DNA from: Verrucomicrobiota bacterium
GTDB taxonomy: Bacteria; Verrucomicrobiota; Verrucomicrobiia; Chthoniobacterales; Chthoniobacteraceae
NCBI GenBank assembly: GCA_003402745.1
Contig: QQND01000013.1
Coordinates: forward strand, 1 to 48,474
DNA: 48,474 nucleotides
Reading direction: 5' to 3'
The notes beneath the pieces were generated by a model that was not told the origin of the DNA, did not search any database, and saw only the letters and a list, made by a program, of their open reading frames with translations. Shown here in pieces: positions 7,972 to 15,960 of this stretch. The stretch's first letter is position 1; each line of letters begins with the position of its first letter. A program made the position numbers and the translations under genes.

Positions 7972-9224
7972 TTACGGTTCCAGCGGAGCACTCGACCGAA
8001 TTGATTCCATTCCGTTTCGAGAATGTTGCCCTTCGCATCAAAAGTGATTCCGTGCGGCGAAGTCACCGTATTATCACGCCAGTCGGCAGGCGGGACTCGT
8101 GGGGTGTTTGATTGCCCGGGAGTATCGTTCGTGCCCAGCGCGGCGACCATCTTGCCCTCCTTGTCCCACACCGACACGCGGCCGGCGATTTCTGCGATAC
8201 AGACGTAGTCCCCGTTGAAGGATGCTGAGCTAGGATTGCGCAGACCCGTGGCAATGACCCCCAGAAGTTCGCCTTCGAGCGTTGCGTGCATGATCCGCTT
8301 GTTCCCTCGGTCGCAGAGGAAGACACGGGCGGGCTGAAAACGTGTATCGATATGGATCTTGTGACAGTTCGCCAAGCTGAAAGGCTCTACGGGACCGCCG
8401 AATTGTTTTTTGAATTTCCCTGCCGCATCAAAAACAAAAATCCACGAAGTTCCGTAACCATCCACCACGTAAATGTCGCCGTTGGGGGCCGCATCGGCGG
8501 AGGTCAGCTTGAGGCCGCCCCGGGTCTCGGCGTTGCTCTGGCTGTAAGCCGGTTTCCCTTCCTTCTGCGCCATTTCCGAGAAGGCGATCATCTTTGGTTT
8601 TCCTCCGACCGTGAGTGTCACCCCGTCGTCTGTCTTGATCGGGTCGAAGCCCTCGACCTTGGCGCCAGTTGCCAGAACAGCGGTTCCCTTCGTCGCGATG
8701 TCAGCCTTGGCCACTTTCTGCGTTCCCCCGCCGGCAAGCGTGAAAGAGACCGAGTCGTGCTCATCCACGGGCGAACTTCCCCGCAGTGTTTTTCCATCCT
8801 TGAGGGTCACGCTGTAGGGTTCAGCGATCTCGGAGGGAAATGAAGTGCGTGGGATTTCGAGAACGATCTTACCCTCCAGCGTTGCCTTGATGACCTTCTG
8901 CTGGCCGAGGACTGCCGCGTATATAAACTCACCGTCTTTAGATTTACGGATGGAAAAGCCGTGGAGAGTCGCCGGCAGTTCGAGATGTTTGAGGTAGGCG
9001 CCTTCAGGCGAATAAACTTGAAGCCCCCCTTTTTCCTGGCCCTCGACACTCACGTAAATATTGCCCGAGGAGTCCACTTGGATTTCGCCATGTCCGTTTC
9101 CAATGGTCTCCAAACCAGCCGGCGGCTTTATGAAGCTCGGAACAAATTCATAATTGAGATCCGCCTTGGCGAGGGGTGTGCCCACTACAAGGAGGCTGAG
9201 GAGGAGGGAGAGGCGGGAGGTCAT
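7968..9224 (-). CDS. Secreted NHL-type beta-propeller protein with inserted beta domain
   Basis: A 418-residue exported protein with a signal peptide (residues 1-21, LSLLLSLLVVGTPLAKA). NHL/SMP-30-like repeats are visible as GNIYVSVEG, GDIYVVDGYG, RVFLCDRGNKRI, YVCIAEIAGRVSVW and GITFDAKGNILETEWNQFGRVLRW. At about residues 137-225 the propeller is interrupted by two similar beta units (TLKDGKTLRGS and GAKVEGFDPIKTDDGVTL). These recall the KxGxxxxG-type beta units seen in planctomycete/verrucomicrobial putative heme-binding proteins. The ATG at 9224 is preferred to a TTG at 9251 because the signal peptide starts there. It is first of three overlapping genes. NHL propellers usually bind ligands or proteins, but catalytic members exist, so no activity is assigned. 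Confidence 0.8.
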   Translation of the reverse strand: MTSRLSLLLSLLVVGTPLAKADLNYEFVPSFIKPPAGLETIGNGHGEIQVDSSGNIYVSVEGQEKGGLQVYSPEGAYLKHLELPATLHGFSIRKSKDGEFIYAAVLGQQKVIKATLEGKIVLEIPRTSFPSEIAEPYSVTLKDGKTLRGSSPVDEHDSVSFTLAGGGTQKVAKADIATKGTAVLATGAKVEGFDPIKTDDGVTLTVGGKPKMIAFSEMAQKEGKPAYSQSNAETRGGLKLTSADAAPNGDIYVVDGYGTSWIFVFDAAGKFKKQFGGPVEPFSLANCHKIHIDTRFQPARVFLCDRGNKRIMHATLEGELLGVIATGLRNPSSASFNGDYVCIAEIAGRVSVWDKEGKMVAALGTNDTPGQSNTPRVPPADWRDNTVTSPHGITFDAKGNILETEWNQFGRVLRWNRK

Positions 9225-9335
9225 AGGATGGGTTGATTTGGAGGGTGACAAGCGCTCCGCGTCAATCCTTCAGTGATCACGCGAGGCGTCGATTTTACGA
9301 ATCTTTTCTGTAGGCCGCTAAAAGTGGGGGTTGGA

Positions 9336-9365
9336 TAAAACAAAGGCCCGCATTGAGTGCGGGCC
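9336..9365 (-). terminator. Intrinsic terminator after infC
   Basis: On the minus strand an 8-base-pair stem GGCCCGCA/TGCGGGCC with a 5-base loop is followed by TTTGTTTT. It lies 42 bases after the infC stop and before the divergently placed start region of the beta-propeller gene, so it should isolate infC from the 6314-9224 cluster. Confidence 0.88.
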
Positions 9366-9407
9366 TCTGGGCTTAGACGATCAGCAAAGATCAGTCAAAG
9401 AATTGGC

Positions 9408-10019
9408 TTAGGATTTCACTGCCTCGCCGGAATCTTCGGCGCCTTCTTCTTCGTCCTCATCGTGGTCTGCTTCTGTATCGGTATCCTCGGGAAGATACTC
9501 CATCTTGGCAAACTTGCGCTTACGCTTTCCAGCGGGAAGCGGGGCGAGAGTCATGGTCACTGCGCGGCCCATGAGTTTGGGCGCCTGCTCGACGTTGGCC
9601 ATGCTGTTCAAGTCGTCGCTGATTTTGTGCATCAGCTTCATCCCAAGCTCTTTGTGGGCGTTCTCGCGGCCCCTGAACTGGAGCTGCACGCGCACCTTGT
9701 TTCCTCGGTCCAGAAACTCCTCGCCGTGTCTGAGTTTTGTCTCGTAGTCGTGCTCACTGATGTTCACGCGGAACTTAATTTCCTTCAGTTTGCTGGATGC
9801 CTGCTTTTTTTCCTTGTCCTGTTTGGAAATCTCGTACTTGAACTTTCCAAAATCCACGATGCGGCAGACGGGTGGATTGGCTGTGGGAGCGACCTCTACA
9901 AGGTCTAGTCCCGCAGTCTGGGCTGCCCGAAGGGCATCCTGGATTTTCAAGACGCCGAGCTGCTGGCCTGACGACGCTACGATCACACGCACCTCGCGGG
10001 CGCGGATCCTCTGATTCAC
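9408..10019 (-). CDS. infC: Translation initiation factor IF-3 (true start probably further upstream)
   Basis: IF-3 binds the 30S subunit, prevents premature 50S joining and checks the start codon and initiator tRNA. The IF3 N-domain is visible (VNQRIRAREVRVI, then PPVCRIVDFGKFKYE), as is the C-domain (KLKEIKFRVNISEHDYETK to NVEQAPKLMGRAVTMTLAP). An unusual acidic tail follows at about 174-203 (EYLPEDTDTEADHDEDEEE). The listed GTG at 10019 is in frame, but homology (QYRVNQRIRA) continues into codons upstream. Those contain no ATG, GTG or TTG near, only ATC (10034) and ATA (10040). A rare AUU-class start, as known for infC elsewhere, is therefore likely. rpmI and rplT do not follow, unlike in many bacteria. 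Confidence 0.93.
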   Translation of the reverse strand: MNQRIRAREVRVIVASSGQQLGVLKIQDALRAAQTAGLDLVEVAPTANPPVCRIVDFGKFKYEISKQDKEKKQASSKLKEIKFRVNISEHDYETKLRHGEEFLDRGNKVRVQLQFRGRENAHKELGMKLMHKISDDLNSMANVEQAPKLMGRAVTMTLAPLPAGKRKRKFAKMEYLPEDTDTEADHDEDEEEGAEDSGEAVKS

Positions 10020-10273
10020 TCGATACTGCTGGATTTGTATAGGTTGGTACTGGTGGGGATCCGGCTCCGGGGAGCTGGCGGACGGACCCGGGTTGGAACT
10101 GTTGCAGTACGGCTGAAGGGTTATCCCTCCAAACCGGCTCTCTTGCTGCCCGGCTGCAACTCCCGGACGGCTGAGAATGCGCTGCCAGGCAGCTCATTCA
10201 CTCCCTTGGGGCTAAGCCTTTCTCGGCTTTTGGGCAAGGTAAAAAGTTCTGGCTTTTCTGAACTCGGACTCTT

Positions 10274-10816
10274 TCAACTCCAGTTTACCTGCACTGAGCG
10301 CTTGTTTTGAAACTTGTCTACGTACTGAAGTTGCTTGTGCGCGATCCCGTATTCGTGAACCATTTTCGTGCATTTCACATCGAAACAACAGTATTCGGCC
10401 ACCTCCAAGACGCGTCCCTCGCGCCACCAGCGAATCGCGTCCAAGCCATCCCCCGTCTTTCCCACTCCGAGAGTCGAGGTCGCGAGGACATCAAGTTTGA
10501 GGCGGTGTCCCAGTGTTTTTTCGATGTCCACCATCAGATCCAGCGTCCGCGCAGCGTGTGCGAGATCTAAAATCGTGTACGCACCGAGGACTTCGTAATC
10601 AAAGCTGATCACGTTGAATCCAACCACGAGGTCCGCCTTGACGAGTTGGTCCACAAGAAGGTGCACCTCTTTTTCGGTGTAGATCCGGTACTCGCCCAAA
10701 CCGGTGGAATAAGTGACCCCCACAGACATGCCCATTTCGTGTTTCTTGTCCCACCCGCCCGCATCGTTTGCAGTGCGCTGGGTTTCCAAATCGAAATAAA
10801 CAATATCGCGAGCCAT
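10274..10816 (-). CDS. RNase H-like fold DEDD 3'-5' exonuclease
   Basis: Predicted metal-dependent nuclease of 180 residues. The DEDD exonuclease pattern is visible: FDLE with Asp9 and Glu11, NVISFDYE with Asp73, and YCCFDVKCT with Asp146 near the end. This matches small stand-alone RNase H-like proteins and the nuclease domain of YprB-like proteins, which trim 3' ends of DNA or RNA. The ATG at 10816 was chosen because MARDIVYFDLE places the first motif at the usual distance; ATGs further upstream extend into the purU promoter area. No Shine-Dalgarno sequence is evident. It lies upstream of infC by about 250 bases and is divergent from purU. The nucleic acid substrate is unknown. Confidence 0.75.
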   Translation of the reverse strand: MARDIVYFDLETQRTANDAGGWDKKHEMGMSVGVTYSTGLGEYRIYTEKEVHLLVDQLVKADLVVGFNVISFDYEVLGAYTILDLAHAARTLDLMVDIEKTLGHRLKLDVLATSTLGVGKTGDGLDAIRWWREGRVLEVAEYCCFDVKCTKMVHEYGIAHKQLQYVDKFQNKRSVQVNWS

Positions 10817-10946
10817 GGGTGCGTTAGCGGCCATGCCACACAGTGCACCTGCGAGGGGCCGAAAATCCACCCGTTTCGCGAAACCAGGCCTGGGCGGTGA
10901 AAAAAATCCTTTTCCGCTCCGGCCAAAGTCGTGGCAGGGATAGGGG

Positions 10947-11801
10947 ATGCATTCCACCCTTTTGAAAGTTTCTTGCCCGGACCGCGTCGGGTTACTAGCT
11001 CGCATTGCCAACTTTGTGGCGGAGCAGGGCGGGAACTTGAAAGAGGTCCACCAGTTCACGGATCCCGCGGAGGGCTGGTTTTTTTCGCGCATGGAAATTG
11101 AGACGCACACCTTGCGTTGCGATGTGAAGGCGCTGCGCGACGCGTTCGAACCTCTGGCGTCGGAGCTGAATGCGGAATGGTCTCTGCGCCCTGCCGAATC
11201 GCGCCCAAAGGTGGTATTGATGGTGAGCAAGTTGGGGCACTGCCTTGCTGACTTGCTCTGGCGGTGGCGTTCCGGCGAACTCGCCTTCGACATTCCTTGC
11301 GTCATCTCTAACCACGAAACACTTCGCCCGATCGTAGAGCGTGAGGGCATCCCATTTCATTGGATCCCCATTTCTTCGCAGACACGGAATGAGGCTTTCG
11401 CTGAAATGGAAGCGCTCTGGAAGTCTTTGGATACCGAGTTGATCGTTCTCGCGAGATACATGCAAATTTTGCCCGCCGAGGTTTGCGCTCGCTGGCCGGG
11501 GCGAGTGATGAATATCCATCACAGTTTCCTGCCTTCGTTTGTGGGAGCCAATCCCTACCAAAGGGCGCATCAGCGGGGGGTAAAGCTCATCGGTGCCACT
11601 TGCCACTATGCCACCGCCGAACTCGACGAAGGACCCATCATTGAGCAGGAGGTCGTACGTGTGGAACACTTCCACTCCGAAGCCGACCTGCTTCGGTTGG
11701 GGCGCGACTGCGAGCGCATGGCTTTGGCGCGCGGCCTGCGCTACCATCTTTCAGAACGCGTCTTGGTCCGGGGCAACAAAACGACCGTCTTTCGGGATTA
11801 A
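10947..11801 (+). CDS. purU: Formyltetrahydrofolate deformylase
   Basis: Hydrolyses 10-formyl-THF to THF and formate, balancing one-carbon units and supplying formate. The protein has 284 residues, the family length. An N-terminal ACT domain (about 1-80, STLLKVSCPDRVGLLARIANFV) is followed by the formyltransferase-fold domain. NIHHSFLPSF at 189-198 carries the catalytic histidine, and ELDEGPIIEQ carries Asp227. The retained ACT domain separates it from PurN. AGGGA lies about 7 bases before the ATG at 10947. It converges on mqo with a 29-base gap that holds a small perfect hairpin. Confidence 0.94.
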   Translation: MHSTLLKVSCPDRVGLLARIANFVAEQGGNLKEVHQFTDPAEGWFFSRMEIETHTLRCDVKALRDAFEPLASELNAEWSLRPAESRPKVVLMVSKLGHCLADLLWRWRSGELAFDIPCVISNHETLRPIVEREGIPFHWIPISSQTRNEAFAEMEALWKSLDTELIVLARYMQILPAEVCARWPGRVMNIHHSFLPSFVGANPYQRAHQRGVKLIGATCHYATAELDEGPIIEQEVVRVEHFHSEADLLRLGRDCERMALARGLRYHLSERVLVRGNKTTVFRD

Positions 11802-11816
11802 GTCGCCACTGGCGAC
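11802..11816. other. Perfect hairpin in the convergent purU/mqo gap
   Basis: GTCGCC-ACT-GGCGAC forms a 6-base-pair stem directly after the purU stop codon. Neither side carries a T-run, so it is not a classic intrinsic terminator. It may still stall or protect the 3' ends of both convergent transcripts. Confidence 0.35.
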
Positions 11817-11830
11817 GAGGGTCAGAAGGG

Positions 11831-13366
11831 TCACGGGTTTTCGATCGTGGCGGGTTTCAAATTCAGCGTTCTGGAGGTCTGCTCTCGAATCTCACGGCAA
11901 AGCGCCGCGTCCTCTCCCAGAGAACGTCCGTAGGAGGGAATCATGGACTTGAGTTTAGCCTGCCAATCTGGAGTGTTAATCTGTTCCTTAAAACAACGTT
12001 GCAGAAGGTCGAGCATGATTGAAACGGAGGTCGAAGCTCCAGGCGACGCCCCTAATAGAGCGGCGACGGACCCGTCGGCCGAATTTACAATCTCCGTCCC
12101 GAACTCCAACTTGCCCCCTTGGTCGCGATCCTTTTTGATGATCTGCACACGTTGGCCGGCTTCCTCCAAATTCCAGTCCTCCAGCTTTGCCGTCGGCACG
12201 AATTTTTGGAGTGCCGCCAGACGGTCCTCCGGGGACTGCCGGACCTGGTCAATTAAGTATTTTGTCAGCGGCAGGTTATGAATCCCTGCGGAAAGCATGG
12301 GCAGAATGTTATCTACCTGCAGCGAATGAGGAAGGTCGGTGTAGGCTCCATGCTTTAGAAACTTGGTGGAAAATCCCGCATACGGTCCAAATAAAAGGGC
12401 TTTTTTCCCCTCGATAATCCGGGTGTCCAGATGGGGCACGGACATCGGGGGAGCGCCGACCTCGGCCTTGCCGTAAACCTTGGCGGCGTGCCGGTTGATG
12501 ACCTCCTCGTTTTTGCAGACCAACCATTGCCCGCTCACTGGAAATCCACCGTACCCATCCGCCTCGGGTATTTCAGTTTCCTCTAGCAGAGGCAGGGAAC
12601 CGCCGCCCGCTCCGATAAACAGGAACTTTGTTTCGATCGTCCGTTTTTCCCGGCTTTTGAGGTCGAGGACTTCCAGTTCCCAGTGTTGATCGGCTTTGCG
12701 CCTTTCTATGAAGGTTACCTCGTGGCCGAGGTGCAGTCGGACATCAGGCAGGGTTTGAAGATGCCCAAACAACGCGCGGGTGAGTGCTCCGAAGTTGATG
12801 TCAGTTCCCAACTCCATGCGTGTGACGGCCACGTCCTGGTCGGGGTCGCGTCCTTCCATGATGAGTGGTATCCACTGACGGAGCTGTTCTTTATCTTCGC
12901 AATAAGTCATCCCGTTAAACAAGGGTGATTGCGTCAGTAATTCGAATCGCTGTTTCAGATACGCCACATTTTTGTCCCACACGATACTCATGTGCGGAGT
13001 GGAGTTGATGAAGGTCTTGGGTTCCTGCAGGTATTGTTTCTCTACCAGATACGCCCAGAATTGTTTGGAAACCTCGAAGGACTCCGCAATTTTGAGCGCC
13101 TTCCTCGTATCGATGCTGCCATCTTCGCCCTGGGGAGTGTAATTGAGTTCACAGAACGCGGAATGGCCGGTGCCAGCATTGTTCCATGCGTCGGAACTTT
13201 CTCCTGCGATGACTTCGAGGCGTTCATAGATTTCGATCTTCAGCGCTGGATGCAATTCTTTGAGTAACACACCCAATGTTGCGCTCATGATGCCCGCTCC
13301 AATCAGCACCACATCGGGATGCGAAGAAGGAGTGTGATGTCTGTGAAAGAGGTGAGAAATGGACAT
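11831..13366 (-). CDS. mqo: Malate:quinone oxidoreductase
   Basis: FAD enzyme, peripheral on the inner membrane, that oxidises malate to oxaloacetate and reduces quinone; it replaces or parallels soluble malate dehydrogenase in the TCA cycle. The protein has 511 residues, the normal length. The dinucleotide-binding start DVVLIGAGIMSATLG (18-32) is typical of Mqo. It is followed by YERLEVIAGESSDAWNNAGTGHSAFCELNYTP, broken here into short diagnostic pieces such as WNNAGTGHSA and ELNYTP. LLGASPGASTSVSIMLDLL near the C-terminus is the other signature. AAGG sits four bases before the ATG. mqnC, which makes menaquinone, is about 700 bases away. Confidence 0.95.
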   Translation of the reverse strand: MSISHLFHRHHTPSSHPDVVLIGAGIMSATLGVLLKELHPALKIEIYERLEVIAGESSDAWNNAGTGHSAFCELNYTPQGEDGSIDTRKALKIAESFEVSKQFWAYLVEKQYLQEPKTFINSTPHMSIVWDKNVAYLKQRFELLTQSPLFNGMTYCEDKEQLRQWIPLIMEGRDPDQDVAVTRMELGTDINFGALTRALFGHLQTLPDVRLHLGHEVTFIERRKADQHWELEVLDLKSREKRTIETKFLFIGAGGGSLPLLEETEIPEADGYGGFPVSGQWLVCKNEEVINRHAAKVYGKAEVGAPPMSVPHLDTRIIEGKKALLFGPYAGFSTKFLKHGAYTDLPHSLQVDNILPMLSAGIHNLPLTKYLIDQVRQSPEDRLAALQKFVPTAKLEDWNLEEAGQRVQIIKKDRDQGGKLEFGTEIVNSADGSVAALLGASPGASTSVSIMLDLLQRCFKEQINTPDWQAKLKSMIPSYGRSLGEDAALCREIREQTSRTLNLKPATIENP

Positions 13367-13490
13367 GGGCCTTGGGTTGTGGTGGGAAAAAATAACGCGC
13401 GCTGGAGTCGTCTGCTTTCAGCTCAAGCTTGGCGCAAAAAAAAGACACTCCCCAGATGCATTGAGCATAAAGGAAACGGTCTGCGCCATA

Positions 13491-13521
13491 AAAAAACCCG
13501 CGCTTGAGACGCGGGTTTTTT
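13491..13521. terminator. Bidirectional intrinsic terminator
   Basis: A 12-base-pair stem AAAAAACCCGCG/CGCGGGTTTTTT with a 7-base loop gives a GC core with T-runs on both strands. It lies 79 bases after the ferredoxin stop and 124 bases before the mqo start, both minus strand, so it should end the ferredoxin transcript and separate it from mqo. Confidence 0.88.
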
Positions 13522-13599
13522 CAAGATGGTGAGAAGATTGCTGAAAGCTTCAGTTTCGCCCGTCAGGCGGGTTGTGGGCCCTCTTACGCCTCCAATGGA

Positions 13600-13833
13600 C
13601 TATGCACCATCGCTGCCGATCGCTTCGACGGGGCAGCCTTCCATGGCCTCCCTGCAAAGGCTCTCTTCTTCGGGAGACTCAGGCTGTTTAAAAACGTAGG
13701 AATGTCCGCCGTCGTCATCCCGCTTGAAGTTTGCGGGTGCAGTTTCGCGGCAGAGATCGCAGTCAATGCATTGATCATCCACGTAGAAAGCGCCCAGGAT
13801 ATTTTGTGCGTAGCGATTAGAAGCGTCGGCCAT
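13600..13833 (-). CDS. Small ferredoxin with one iron-sulfur cluster
   Basis: A 77-residue electron carrier. Cluster ligands are Cys22, Cys25, Cys28 (CIDCDLC) and Cys67 before proline (GCPVEAI), a single 4Fe-4S site of the mono-cluster ferredoxin type; Cys60 is an additional cysteine. The acidic stretch KRDDDGGHSYVF is usual for such ferredoxins. It has its own terminator downstream and a 221-base gap to the divergent mqnC. A role as reductant for the neighbouring radical SAM enzyme MqnC is possible but only suggested by proximity. Confidence 0.88.
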   Translation of the reverse strand: MADASNRYAQNILGAFYVDDQCIDCDLCRETAPANFKRDDDGGHSYVFKQPESPEEESLCREAMEGCPVEAIGSDGA

Positions 13834-14017
13834 GGCAGGAAGTAATTAAAACGGACTGGGTAGAGTATGAGCGGCGAACCGTGTTGCAATCTTTTTTTGC
13901 AAGTGTTCAGCGTTCCTGTATGCCCTGCCGAAAGCCTTCTGCGGGGGATTCCGTCTGGTTGGCTGAAGAGACGATCTCCCGAAATAAAGGCAACTATTGC
14001 GCCCACAGCGCGGTGTG

Positions 14018-14046
14018 TGGACGGTGACTGAATTTCACGCTACACT
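14018..14046 (+). promoter_or_regulatory. Candidate sigma70 promoter of mqnC
   Basis: TGGACG (14018-14023), a 17-base spacer, then TACACT (14041-14046). Transcription should begin around 14052-14054, directly at the mqnC ATG (14055), so the message would be leaderless or nearly so. Both hexamers match the consensus only in part. Confidence 0.4.
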
Positions 14047-14054
14047 TCTGAGTT

Positions 14055-15149
14055 ATGAGCACGGCAACGCTTCCCGAAGAGGAATTGATGGAAAAGGTTA
14101 TCGCTGGCGAGCGGGTTTCGGATGAGGAGGCAGCCTCTCTGTATCATCTGCCGTTGAACGTGCTTGGAAGTTTGGCTGATCAACGCCGGAATCTCGCCAA
14201 GAAAAGTGCGTACGCCGGACGAGGCGCGGACATTGTGACTTACATTGTTGACCGCAATGTAAACTATACGAACGTCTGTAACGTTTACTGCAAGTTCTGC
14301 GCGTTTTATCGCACGGAAAAGGACGCAGACCATTACGTGCTCAGCCATGCAGAGCTTGAGGAAAAATTGTCGGAGCTCAGTGAAATTGGTGGTGTTCAGG
14401 TTCTTCTCCAGGGAGGACATCATCCAAAGCTGGGAATGGGTCACTACCTTGAAATGCTGTCCTTCATTAAGGAACGGTTTCCGAAAATAAACATCCACGG
14501 TTTTTCCCCGCCCGAGTTCCACCACTTTTCAAAGGTTTTTGACCTGCCCGTTGCGGAAGTCCTCCGCCGTTTTAAGGAGGCAGGGCTTGGGTCGATCCCA
14601 GGCGGTGGGGGCGAGATTCTTGTGGACCGGGTGCGCAACCGGATTTCGCCTCTCAAAGCAAATAGCGACCAGTGGCTGGGCGTGATGGAGGCTGCCCACG
14701 ATCTCGGTCTTTTTTCCAGTGCGACGATGATGTTTGGCCACGTTGAAACGCTCGGGGAACGCATCGAACACCTGCGCAGACTGCGTGAACTGCAGGACCG
14801 CACGCATGGATTCACGGCGTTTATTTGTTGGACCTTCCAGCCCGACAATACGCTCCTTAAAGCCGAGCCGGTGGGATCTTCCGAGTATCTCCGGATGCAG
14901 GCTCTCTCTCGAATCTATCTCGACAACATCGACAATCTTCAGAGCAGTTGGGTGACGCAAGGGCCTAAAATTGGGCAGATTGCGTTAAAATTTGGCGCGA
15001 GTGACTTTGGGTCGGTGATGATGGAGGAGAACGTTGTTTCGAAGGCCGGGACGAGTTTTCGTTTGCAGGTTCAGGATATCGAACGTCTCATTCGTGAGGC
15101 GGGATATGAGCCACGCCGACGCAACACCTGGTACGAATTAATCTCTTAG
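14055..15149 (+). CDS. mqnC: Cyclic dehypoxanthine futalosine synthase (menaquinone pathway)
   Basis: Radical SAM enzyme that cyclises dehypoxanthinyl futalosine in the futalosine route to menaquinone. The protein has 364 residues. The radical SAM cysteines are Cys75, Cys79 and Cys82 in CNVYCKFC, inside YIVDRNVNYTNVCN. Downstream signatures are HGFSPPEF, GSIPGGGGEILVDRVR and SVMMEENVVSKAGT, which fit MqnC better than MqnE or CofH. No Shine-Dalgarno sequence is evident and a promoter-like element abuts the ATG. It is divergent from the ferredoxin and converges on the DUF1080 gene. Other mqn genes are not in the window. Confidence 0.93.
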   Translation: MSTATLPEEELMEKVIAGERVSDEEAASLYHLPLNVLGSLADQRRNLAKKSAYAGRGADIVTYIVDRNVNYTNVCNVYCKFCAFYRTEKDADHYVLSHAELEEKLSELSEIGGVQVLLQGGHHPKLGMGHYLEMLSFIKERFPKINIHGFSPPEFHHFSKVFDLPVAEVLRRFKEAGLGSIPGGGGEILVDRVRNRISPLKANSDQWLGVMEAAHDLGLFSSATMMFGHVETLGERIEHLRRLRELQDRTHGFTAFICWTFQPDNTLLKAEPVGSSEYLRMQALSRIYLDNIDNLQSSWVTQGPKIGQIALKFGASDFGSVMMEENVVSKAGTSFRLQVQDIERLIREAGYEPRRRNTWYELIS

Positions 15150-15199
15150 CCCGACTGATTAAACTGGGTGGACTTTCAAACAGCCCTCGGGGGAAGGTT

Positions 15200-15907
15200 T
15201 TACTTGGCAGGAAGCTCCCGAAGCTTCGCGCTCCGCACGTCTAGTTCACCGCCATGATCCTGAATTAAGATCAGAGAGGCCGTCTTGAGTCCAAAATCCT
15301 TTGTTTTCGAGTATTTACTTTTTGCCACGCGCTCCAAAAGTTCAGGGCTGCCGATTTCGAAAACCACGGTGCGAGAGCCATTGAGCCATTGTTCCACATG
15401 GTTCCCATCGACAAGCAGGCGGCTTTGATTCCATTCCCCCGCTGGCTTGGTTTTGCGGTCCGGAGCAGGTTCAATCAAGTCGTAGAGGGCTGCCGTTTGA
15501 TGAGAGGCTTTTGCGCCATCCGAATGGCCGAGGTCGTCAAGCATTTGGTATTCGAATCCCACTGCCTTTGCTGGGTTGGGCAGGTTGTATTTCACCCCGC
15601 TGTTGCCACCTTTCGCGAGGCGCCATTCCCAGACCAATTCAAAATTCAAATACGTTTTTTCCGTTACAATATCCCCTCCGCCAGCTCCTGCTTCATGGTG
15701 CAGTGCCCCCTCTTTGACTGACCAACCTTTGGCGGGAAACGTTGTGCTTCCAATCCCCACCCATCCTGCAGTTGTCTCTCCATCGAACAAAGCCTTCCAC
15801 CCCGTTGCCGATTCCTCAGCGGTGAGCTTGTTGGGTTCGGCGGCAGTTACACAACAGGAGAGTGCCAAAACCAACACGGCGGAGGGGAGATATGAGAAAT
15901 GAGTCAT
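15200..15907 (-). CDS. Secreted DUF1080 / 3-keto-disaccharide hydrolase-like protein
   Basis: A 235-residue exported protein with a signal peptide (about 1-23). The cleavage site is either after VTAA or at a lipobox-like LALSC. The single domain is a concanavalin-like beta sandwich of the DUF1080 type: KALFDGETTAGWVGIG, WSVKEGALHHEAG, FELVWEWRLAKGGNSGVKYNL, EYQMLDD, EWNQSRLLVDGNHVEQWLNG and ILIQDHGGELDVRSAKLREL. Family members cleave 3-keto-glucosides or bind glycans. They are abundant in Planctomycetota and Verrucomicrobiota. It stands alone, converging on mqnC with 50 bases between. The exact substrate cannot be read from sequence. Confidence 0.88.
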   Translation of the reverse strand: MTHFSYLPSAVLVLALSCCVTAAEPNKLTAEESATGWKALFDGETTAGWVGIGSTTFPAKGWSVKEGALHHEAGAGGGDIVTEKTYLNFELVWEWRLAKGGNSGVKYNLPNPAKAVGFEYQMLDDLGHSDGAKASHQTAALYDLIEPAPDRKTKPAGEWNQSRLLVDGNHVEQWLNGSRTVVFEIGSPELLERVAKSKYSKTKDFGLKTASLILIQDHGGELDVRSAKLRELPAK

Positions 15908-15960
15908 GGGTGCGTGATTATGCCAAGAGTCGGGTCATTGAAACAGAAAAAACAGGGTGT

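Noticed and set aside
10020..10273. rpmI-like or other small gene between the exonuclease and infC
   Set aside because: No frame resembles L35 or another short ribosomal protein; the sequence is better explained as infC leader or N-terminal extension.
13584..14006. 140-codon minus-strand frame overlapping the ferredoxin
   Set aside because: It is an alternative frame of the ferredoxin region with no domain; the cysteine pattern belongs to the 13600-13833 frame.
14055..15149. MqnE or CofH instead of MqnC
   Set aside because: NYTNVCNVYCKFC, GSIPGGGGEILVDRVR and MMEENVVSKAG fit MqnC most closely.
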